A stretch of 17,771 nt of DNA from CAZWIT01 sp964533435 (lineage in GTDB: Bacteria > Patescibacteriota > Patescibacteriia > UBA1558 > GWA2-36-10): NCBI GenBank assembly GCA_964533435.1, contig CAZHLU010000012.1:1-17771 (forward strand), written 5' to 3'. Positions 12,332 to 17,771 of the stretch are shown one piece after another; within the stretch, counting starts at the first letter, position 1; every line of letters begins with the position of its first letter. Under the pieces are notes generated by a model that was given only the letters and a program-made list of their open reading frames with translations, did no database searches and had not been told where the DNA came from. A program made the translations under genes and the position numbers.

Positions 12332-15300
12332 ATGAAGAATCTCACAGTTACTCTCATAATCCTGATCATTTTGATCAGTGGAAACGCACTAGGTCAAGGA
12401 TACAAGCCTAGTAATCATCTAATAGTTGATAAGGCGTGGCAACATATCGGTGAATATGGTAACTCATGTAAAATTTTCGTCCAAAATGTTTTGGGCGAGC
12501 TTGATTATACATTGGGTAGTGGTTACAGGGATTGTTATCTGGCAATTGGCTATGAAGTTTCGGAGGATGAGGCAATGGAGGGAGATATAATCCAAATATC
12601 TTGTATAGAAAACCCAAACTATGATAGTGGGGGTGTTCATACCGCCATCGTATTAGATAATTTGGGGAATGGTCATTTTAATTCAATCGATTCTAATTGG
12701 TGTACTCCACCGTGCTATATGGTGGCACTACATTCTGATTGGGTTCCTTCAGATTGGGCTGGTGATCAAAACTCTGGTGGTTATACATTTGCGGCTCACT
12801 ATTATCGTGTAGGCACCATAGCGGGCTACTTTGCAAATGGTTGGCATACTGATGGTATCTCGCAGATATTCTATAATAAATACCATGAGAATGATGTAGC
12901 TGGACATCTTTTGGGCGATGGTTGGAAAAACACAGAATATGGCTCTATATACGTACACGAAGTCAACGGTATGCTTATCCAGGATTTTCAAGATTTTCGT
13001 GATGAAGGTGGCCAAAGCAATGGTTATTACAACCCTTACACGGCCATCATCTATTACAATGATCCCTGGATGAGCAGAGAACCTCATCTGTTGAAAGAGG
13101 GGTTTTGGGATACTTGGATGAATCATCGTGGTTGGATCACTTTTGGTTATCCTATAACAGATGAGGAAATTGACAGTGGAAGAGTTTGGCAGACATTCCG
13201 TCGGCCTGGCTTCAATTATCAGAATAATCCTAATGACTACAGAGAGTTCTACTTCCGTTGGGATTCTAATACTCAGACCCTTGATATTCTTGACCAATAC
13301 TACAACCCCGTAATGTTTTCGGAGTTGGTAGTCGAACCTGGAAGTCCTTCTAAGATTATTTTGGAAACAAGTGGAGATAATTATTCTACTTCCGATATAA
13401 CAGAGATGAAAAAGGCAGTAGGGGACAAAGAGTCTACTGGTGGCGGTTCTCTGTCTAAAAACAATCCCTTTAAAGATATGGGACTTTTGGATAGTAACAC
13501 GAAATCTTTGACTAATGGTGTTTATCATTCTGGTATTAAGGTAGCTGCCTTCGGAGAGGCTTTCGAGCTTGTAGAAGGAAACAGCTACGGTAATTTCTAT
13601 GCTGTAGTTAATGGATCAACTGTTCTTATGGACTTTTTTACCATGAACGGTAATATGGTGATTTATATTGATGATTCACCGCCAGTAGGAGAACTCCAGT
13701 TCGGCTATTGGACCATTTCACCTAATCCTGGTAACATCGGACAATCACTCCATCTTGAAGGGGAGGTTTACAACGTTGGAGGATCACCAGTCACTGTCTC
13801 GGAAGTAAAGATAGAGCTTATTGATCCTAGTGGTAATGAAGTATATCATTACTCCGAGTACAACGTTCTTCTCCAACCAGGAAGTGGTTGGTATCAGTGG
13901 ATGGAATGTTATCCGTATATGCCTGGCAATCACACAGTCCGTTTTCGCGGGCTGATTAATGGACAATGGACGACATTCTCTACTCGTACTGTATATGTTG
14001 AAGGTCATCAGATGGTCTCTCAGTTTACAGCTGACGTTAGGCTAGGCGATGCACCTTTGACAGTGCAGTTTACTAATCTGTCATCTGGAAATCCTACCTC
14101 TTGGTCGTGGGATTTTGGTGACGGCAACTTGTCGACTGTACAAAATCCTAGCCACACCTACAACACAGCGGGAGTCTACGCTGTCCGACTGGACATACAT
14201 GACTCCTATAGCTCAGACTTCGAAGTGAAATACAACTATATCACGGTAAATGATGCGCTCAATGCAGATTTTACCAGTACTGTAACTTCAGGACTTGCAC
14301 CTCTACAAGTGCAATTCACCGATCAGTCGTCAGGCAGTCCTACTTCCTGGCTCTGGAACTTTGGTGACGGTACAACCTCGAACACCCAGAATCCCAATCA
14401 CCTATATTCGGCAGCGGGCATTTATAATGTCTCGCTGACTGTTAGTGATCAGAGTGGGTCAGACACCATGACCAAATCTGGTTATGTGGTTGTTGGGGGT
14501 CTGCATGCCGATTTTTCAGCCAACGACACCTCAATTGGAGCTGGAGAGCTAGTCAGGTTTACTGACCTGTCAACTGGCGATCCAACCTCTTGGACGTGGA
14601 ATTTTGGTGATGGTTCGGTCTTCAATCATGTTGGAGCGATGAACCACACCTACATGAACCCTGGTGTTTATACCGTCACATTGACGGTGGCAAACAACAT
14701 GGGATCAGACGTGGAAACTAAAACTAACTACATTACTGTTGGAGAGTCAGTTCTCTCTTTTACGGCTGATGTAGTTAGCGGTCGTGTTCCTTTGACGGTT
14801 AATTTTACTGGTTCTGCTCCTGGAAATCCCACACAGTGGTGTTGGGATTTTGGTGATGGTACTATCACTGGACTTGGCGATCTGCCATGCACTCAGTATA
14901 TCACCCATGTCTATGAAGAAGCGGGTACCTACGATGTCGGTTTGGCCGTCGTCGACGGTAACGGTATGTCAGTCTACGTCATTTACGAAGACTTCATCAC
15001 CGTAGATGCTTCTTTTACTGCAAATGTAAGAGAAGGAGTTAAGCCATTAACTGTTAACTTCACTGATCAATCAGGATTTAGTGCTAGCACTTGGTCCTGG
15101 AACTTCGGTGATGGGGGAACTTCGACAGCCCATAACCCTACACATGTTTATAATACGGCCGGCTTCTACACAGTGACTTTTGTTGCTGGTAGTGGCCCTA
15201 GTGCATTGACTGTAATTCGAGAAAACTACATTCATGTAGCAAACTCGAACATGGGCTTTGAAGCTGATGTGACTTACGGGGCACCTCCGCTCACTGTCCA

Positions 15301-16240
15301 TTTCACCAACCTGTCCTTGGGTAATCCAATTTTCTGGGGCTGGGATTTCGGTGATGGTGGAATATCCATGGATAGGAATCCGGTCCACACATACAACACG
15401 GTTGGCACTTACCCGGTCATGCTCCTAGCTTTTTATGGGACACGCACTGACACTTTGATCTACGATGATTACATCAACGTAGTTAATCAAGTGTTGGATG
15501 CTAGATTCACCAGTAATGTGACTTCGGGAACAGTCCCTCTGCAAGTGCAGTTTACTGACCAGTCGCTAGGTAGTCCTACTTCCTGGCTCTGGAACTTCGG
15601 TGACGGCACAACCTCAACTGTTCAGAGTCCTGGTCATACTTACGAGTCTGGCGGTACCTACACGGTATCACTTGCCGTAAGTAAAGGTGCTGTTGTTGAT
15701 TCTTTGAGTCGACAAGACTTCATAACGGTGAATTCGGCTATTGACGCTAGATTCACCAGTAATGTGACTTCGGGAACAGTCCCTCTGCAAGTACAGTTTA
15801 CCGACCAGTCGCTAGGTAGTCCTACTTCCTGGCTCTGGAACTTCGGTGATGGAGGGACCTCGACTCAGCAGAATCCGACTCACACTTACAACACGGTCGG
15901 CATCTACGATGTGTCGTTGACAGCTGGTAACGGAACGGATTCCGATGTTGTAAACAAGAGCGAGTACATCCGCGTCAAATCTCTTGATGCTGATTACAGC
16001 TCTAACGTAACTTCGGGAGAAATTCCGCTGTCCGTTCACTTCTATGACCAGTCGCTAGGCAGTCCTACTTCCTGGCTCTGGAACTTTGGTGACGGCACGA
16101 TTTCAACCGAGCAGAATCCGATTCACACTTACACAACGGTTGGCACCTATAATGTGTCGCTGACGATTAGTGACGAAGTGGGGTCTAGCTATGTTAATAA
16201 CCAAAACTACATATTTGTAGGGAATGGGCTCCATGCCTAA
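12332..16240 (+). CDS. Giant secreted multi-PKD surface protein with cysteine-peptidase-like head (ends at an in-frame TAA)
   Basis: 1302 aa to the TAA at 16238-16240. A signal peptide spans about residues 1-21. Residues 30-160 resemble a CHAP/NlpC-P60-type cysteine peptidase or amidase: SCKIFV with Cys46, then GDII, then VHTAIVL with His103. Residues about 163-310 contain LGFP-like repeats (ANGWHTDG, LLGDGWKNTEYG, ITFGYPITDEE), which bind cell-wall glycans in other proteins. Residues about 455-560 look like a CARDB/Ig-type domain. From about residue 563 come nine PKD domains, each with a WxWxFGDG motif and HxY near the middle, such as SWLWNFGDGTTS. The frame continues unbroken past the TAA with three more PKD domains and a sorting domain, so the original protein was about 1635 aa. 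Third codon positions are much richer in G and C than in neighbours, especially in the PKD part. This suggests transfer from a bacterium with type IX secretion. The likely role was adhesion or wall binding outside the cell. Confidence 0.85.
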   Translation: MKNLTVTLIILIILISGNALGQGYKPSNHLIVDKAWQHIGEYGNSCKIFVQNVLGELDYTLGSGYRDCYLAIGYEVSEDEAMEGDIIQISCIENPNYDSGGVHTAIVLDNLGNGHFNSIDSNWCTPPCYMVALHSDWVPSDWAGDQNSGGYTFAAHYYRVGTIAGYFANGWHTDGISQIFYNKYHENDVAGHLLGDGWKNTEYGSIYVHEVNGMLIQDFQDFRDEGGQSNGYYNPYTAIIYYNDPWMSREPHLLKEGFWDTWMNHRGWITFGYPITDEEIDSGRVWQTFRRPGFNYQNNPNDYREFYFRWDSNTQTLDILDQYYNPVMFSELVVEPGSPSKIILETSGDNYSTSDITEMKKAVGDKESTGGGSLSKNNPFKDMGLLDSNTKSLTNGVYHSGIKVAAFGEAFELVEGNSYGNFYAVVNGSTVLMDFFTMNGNMVIYIDDSPPVGELQFGYWTISPNPGNIGQSLHLEGEVYNVGGSPVTVSEVKIELIDPSGNEVYHYSEYNVLLQPGSGWYQWMECYPYMPGNHTVRFRGLINGQWTTFSTRTVYVEGHQMVSQFTADVRLGDAPLTVQFTNLSSGNPTSWSWDFGDGNLSTVQNPSHTYNTAGVYAVRLDIHDSYSSDFEVKYNYITVNDALNADFTSTVTSGLAPLQVQFTDQSSGSPTSWLWNFGDGTTSNTQNPNHLYSAAGIYNVSLTVSDQSGSDTMTKSGYVVVGGLHADFSANDTSIGAGELVRFTDLSTGDPTSWTWNFGDGSVFNHVGAMNHTYMNPGVYTVTLTVANNMGSDVETKTNYITVGESVLSFTADVVSGRVPLTVNFTGSAPGNPTQWCWDFGDGTITGLGDLPCTQYITHVYEEAGTYDVGLAVVDGNGMSVYVIYEDFITVDASFTANVREGVKPLTVNFTDQSGFSASTWSWNFGDGGTSTAHNPTHVYNTAGFYTVTFVAGSGPSALTVIRENYIHVANSNMGFEADVTYGAPPLTVHFTNLSLGNPIFWGWDFGDGGISMDRNPVHTYNTVGTYPVMLLAFYGTRTDTLIYDDYINVVNQVLDARFTSNVTSGTVPLQVQFTDQSLGSPTSWLWNFGDGTTSTVQSPGHTYESGGTYTVSLAVSKGAVVDSLSRQDFITVNSAIDARFTSNVTSGTVPLQVQFTDQSLGSPTSWLWNFGDGGTSTQQNPTHTYNTVGIYDVSLTAGNGTDSDVVNKSEYIRVKSLDADYSSNVTSGEIPLSVHFYDQSLGSPTSWLWNFGDGTISTEQNPIHTYTTVGTYNVSLTISDEVGSSYVNNQNYIFVGNGLHA

Positions 16241-16951
16241 TTCACTACGAATATTGTTTATGGGGTAACACCTTTGGTTATACACTTCACCGATCGTTCG
16301 CTGGGTAGTCCTACTTCCTGGCTCTGGAACTTCGGTGACGGTACTACCTCTAATATTCAGAGTCCGACTCACACCTACAACGCGGTCGGCACTTACGATG
16401 TGTCGTTGATGGTAGTTGCTGGGAACGATTCCAGTACTACTGTAGTTGAAGGATGTGTTGTTGCTCTTGGAGAGCTCAGTACATACTTTGCAGCCGACGA
16501 TACGCTGGGAGCAGTACCATTTACTGTGCAGTTTACCGATCAGTCGTCAGGCAGTCCTACTTCCTGGCTCTGGAACTTCGGTGACGGCACAACCTCCGCC
16601 GAGCAGAACCCGGCTCACACCTACAACACGGTCGGCACTTACGATGTGTCGTTACTCATTGTAGGCACGTCGGGAGCAAATGCTCTAGTGGTTACGGAGA
16701 TGATTCGGACAGTGGAACCGGTGGTTGCCAACTTTGTTGGTAACCCTACCAGTGTCTACACCAATAACCCGGTGCAGTTCACTGACCAGTCAACTGGTGA
16801 ACCCACTTCCTGGGCGTGGAATTTCGGTGATGGAGGTACGTCAACCGAGCAGAATCCGACTCACACCTATACTGTGCACGGTACCTACACGGTGTCGTTG
16901 ACGGTAAGTGATGGAGTGAGTGGTGATACTTTGGTTAAGACGGGTTACATC
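14018..16951 (+). repeat. Array of twelve tandem PKD-coding repeats
   Basis: Twelve units of about 240-250 nt, each encoding one PKD domain. A nucleotide core around AGTCCTACTTCCTGGCTCTG is kept, nearly unchanged, in units 2, 7, 8, 9, 10 and 11. Units 1, 3, 4, 5, 6 and 12 are more diverged. Conservation at synonymous positions between units points to recent duplication or conversion within the array. Confidence 0.85.
15500..15849 (+). repeat. Adjacent near-identical PKD units 7 and 8
   Basis: 15500-15603 and 15746-15849 match at 102 of 104 positions, with an offset of 246 nt (82 codons, in frame). The rest of the two units is diverged, so only the first half of the domain was recently copied or converted. 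Confidence 0.9.
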
Positions 16952-17239
16952 CACTCGTCCAAACCCACGCCTCCCGAAGATCCTCGCTACCCCTACTGTG
17001 AGCCCAACCCCTCCAACCCCGTTTCTGTCATCAAATTCAAGATGAATAGAAGCGGGCACGTCAATCTGAACATCTACGACATCAAGGGTCGACGTGTCAT
17101 GACTCTGATGGACCAAGTTCTGGACGTCGGAGTCCACGAAGTCACCTTTGATGGTAGTAACTTGGCTTCCGGAACCTACTTCTACATGATCAGCAGTGCT
17201 GAAGGCAACGCCCTTGGCAAGGTCATGGTTGTGAAGTAG
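16241..17239 (+). pseudogene. Detached 3' part of the PKD surface protein: PKD 10-12 plus type-IX-like sorting domain
   Basis: Same frame as the preceding gene, separated only by its TAA. It encodes three PKD domains (each with SW.WNFGDG) and, from about 16960, a C-terminal domain with the features of the type A (Por) sorting signal: EPNPSNPV, a VNLNIYDIKGRRVMTL strand pair, then LASGTYFYMIS and a basic VMVVK end. In Bacteroidota and relatives this domain directs export by the type IX system. The first possible start after the TAA is a TTG at 16274 with no Shine-Dalgarno and no signal peptide behind it, so separate expression as a secreted protein is unlikely. It makes sense only by readthrough or as the debris of a recent nonsense mutation. 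Confidence 0.8.
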
Positions 17240-17265
17240 AAGTTTGTTGTTTTGAAGCTCTAACC

Positions 17266-17310
17266 GAGCCTTACTTTCTGCACCATGTGTGGAGAGTAGG
17301 GCTCTTTTTA
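17266..17310 (+). terminator. Strong rho-independent terminator after the PKD gene
   Basis: GAGCCTTACTTTC (17266-17278) pairs with GAGAGTAGGGCTC (17292-17304) as a 13-bp stem with two G-U pairs, followed directly by TTTTTA. It is more GC-rich than other terminators here and lies 27 nt after the final stop, so it probably travelled with the gene. Confidence 0.88.
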
Positions 17311-17396
17311 ATTGTTAAAATATTTTTTTAATTTATATTAGGTGATTACTTAGTTATTGGGGAGTAATATTGTTTTATTTTTGGGAAAAACAAAAA

Positions 17397-17414
17397 ACCT
17401 AGTATTTACTAGGT
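17397..17414 (-). terminator. Rho-independent terminator of tRNA-Ser(GCU)
   Basis: ACCTAGTA and TACTAGGT form an 8-bp perfect inverted repeat. On the - strand it is followed by TTTTTTGTTTTT, an excellent U-run. It lies 28 nt beyond the tRNA 3' end, on the island side of the tRNA. Confidence 0.8.
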
Positions 17415-17432
17415 ACTTGGGTCATCCGATAC

Positions 17433-17448
17433 TAAATTGTAATGGCGG
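17433..17448 (+). repeat. 16-bp direct repeat, right copy (overlaps the tRNA-Ser(GCU) 3' end)
   Basis: Identical to 10916-10931. Its last six bases are part of the tRNA gene; the first ten are flank. Three bases further out (GAT) are also shared after a 2-nt mismatch, giving 19 of 21 matches (10911-10931 versus 17428-17448). Confidence 0.8.
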
Positions 17449-17534
17449 AGAGGGCGAGATTCGAACTCGCGAACCGGTTTAACCCAGTTAACATCTTAGC
17501 AGGATGCCCCTTTCAACCACTCAGGCACCTCTCC
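17443..17534 (-). tRNA. tRNA-Ser (anticodon GCU)
   Basis: 92 nt with encoded CCA and discriminator G. Acceptor GGAGAGG/CCTCTCC, D arm GCCTGAGTGGTTGAAAGGGGC, anticodon loop CTGCTAA (anticodon at 17498-17500), a long variable arm and T arm GTTCGAATC identify a class II serine tRNA that reads AGC and AGU. Confidence 0.96.
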
Positions 17535-17554
17535 ATGCAAAAATAAGTAGCTAT

Positions 17555-17583
17555 AGCATAATATATTTTTTGTTTTTTGGCAA
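17555..17583 (-). promoter_or_regulatory. Promoter of tRNA-Ser(GCU)
   Basis: On the - strand TTGCCA (17578-17583), a 17-bp A-rich spacer and TATGCT (17555-17560). Transcription would start about 13 nt before the tRNA 5' end at 17534. The -35 element begins 2 nt after the comF-like stop codon. Confidence 0.65.
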
Positions 17584-17585
17584 GG

Positions 17586-17771
17586 TTAATTTTTAGCTAA
17601 AACTAGGCAAATTATATTAGAAAAGCCAGCTTTATTTAGGGTTTTTGCAGCTTCATCTAAAGTGGAGCCAGTTGTAGCTACATCATCGATAATTATAATA
17701 GTCCTTTTTTTGCTAAGATTAGCTAAATTAATCTTATTATTTATTTTAAAAGCGCCAATAATATTATGAAT
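17586..17771 (-). CDS. comF: ComF-like phosphoribosyltransferase, C-terminal end (5' part outside window)
   Basis: The last 61 codons of a gene that enters from the right edge; stop TAA at 17586-17588. The visible part has the phosphoribosyltransferase PRPP-binding signature IIIIDDVATTGSTLDEAAKT (D-D followed by ATTGST), preceded by 'NIIGAFKI', as in the 'N..GAF' region of ComF/GntX proteins, and ends in a short 'ICLVLAKN' strand. ComF is a cytoplasmic protein needed for uptake or use of single-stranded DNA during natural transformation, and CPR bacteria commonly encode it with other competence genes. The fragment cannot exclude another type I phosphoribosyltransferase, but the GAF spacing and C-terminal position of the loop favour ComF. 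Confidence 0.82.
   Translation of the reverse strand: MHNIIGAFKINNKINLANLSKKRTIIIIDDVATTGSTLDEAAKTLNKAGFSNIICLVLAKN

Noticed and set aside
12749..13528. Long open frame on the - strand (259 codons) opposite the PKD gene head
   Set aside because: It is antisense to a clear signal-peptide protein, lacks recognisable domains and a ribosome binding site, and is explained by codon structure of the + strand gene.
16238..16240. Alternative genetic code as explanation of the in-frame stop
   Set aside because: Known CPR recoding concerns UGA, not UAA. Here TGA ends the first and fourth genes and TAA ends several others, so both act as stops.
14018..16951. Regular repeats as a possible CRISPR array
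   Set aside because: The period is about 245 nt, in frame, and each unit encodes a PKD domain; there are no short identical repeats with unique spacers.
10915..17442. Insertion sequence or prophage as the island type
   Set aside because: No transposase, integrase, phage gene or long terminal inverted repeat is visible; only the short direct repeats suggest integration.

Overview
The window looks like a piece of a Patescibacteria (Candidate Phyla Radiation, CPR) genome. The evidence is strongly AT-rich DNA, compact genes with overlapping or near-touching ends, Asn/Lys/Ile-rich proteins, and a VirB4-type secretion cluster with TrbC/VirB2-like membrane proteins of a kind common in these bacteria. 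Almost no gene has a visible Shine-Dalgarno sequence. TGA is used as an ordinary stop, so the UGA=Gly code of some CPR lineages does not apply. The assignment comes from reading the sequence, not from a search.

Region 1 (1-6999, + strand) is one tight operon for a type IV secretion-like or surface-appendage machine. In order it encodes the end of a TraC-like protein, a VirB4 ATPase, a single-TM protein with a possible NTF2/VirB8-like domain, a two-TM protein, a membrane-anchored beta-propeller-like protein, and two paralogous TrbC/VirB2-like proteins. The first paralog carries a C-terminal VanY-type (M15) D,D-carboxypeptidase domain; the second carries a cysteine-rich tail. The two share an almost identical 116-nt block.

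Region 2 (7002-10914, - strand) holds recG, a two-TM conserved protein, a CaCA-family cation/proton or cation/sodium antiporter, tRNA-Ser(UGA) and tRNA-Arg(GCG). The two tRNAs abut with no spacer and are followed 15 nt later by the antiporter, all behind one good promoter at 10964-10992.

Region 3 (10915-17442) is an island between tRNA-Arg and tRNA-Ser(GCU). It holds an AT-rich CPR-style gene for an anchored two-repeat protein and then a 4.9-kb reading frame of quite different composition. That frame has a strong Shine-Dalgarno, a secreted cysteine-peptidase-like head, LGFP-like repeats, a CARDB-like domain, twelve PKD domains and a C-terminal type-IX-secretion-like sorting domain, and ends at a strong terminator. 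One in-frame TAA interrupts it between PKD 9 and PKD 10. A 16-bp exact direct repeat that includes the 3' end of tRNA-Ser(GCU) lies at both edges, suggesting insertion into a formerly contiguous tRNA cluster.

Region 4 (17443-17771, - strand) holds tRNA-Ser(GCU) with its own promoter and terminator, then the C-terminal end of a ComF-like phosphoribosyltransferase.

The main points of interest are the apparently transferred giant surface protein with its nonsense codon, the tRNA-edge repeats, the pilin-like/peptidase fusion with a conversion-like tract in its neighbour, and the unusual Arg anticodon.
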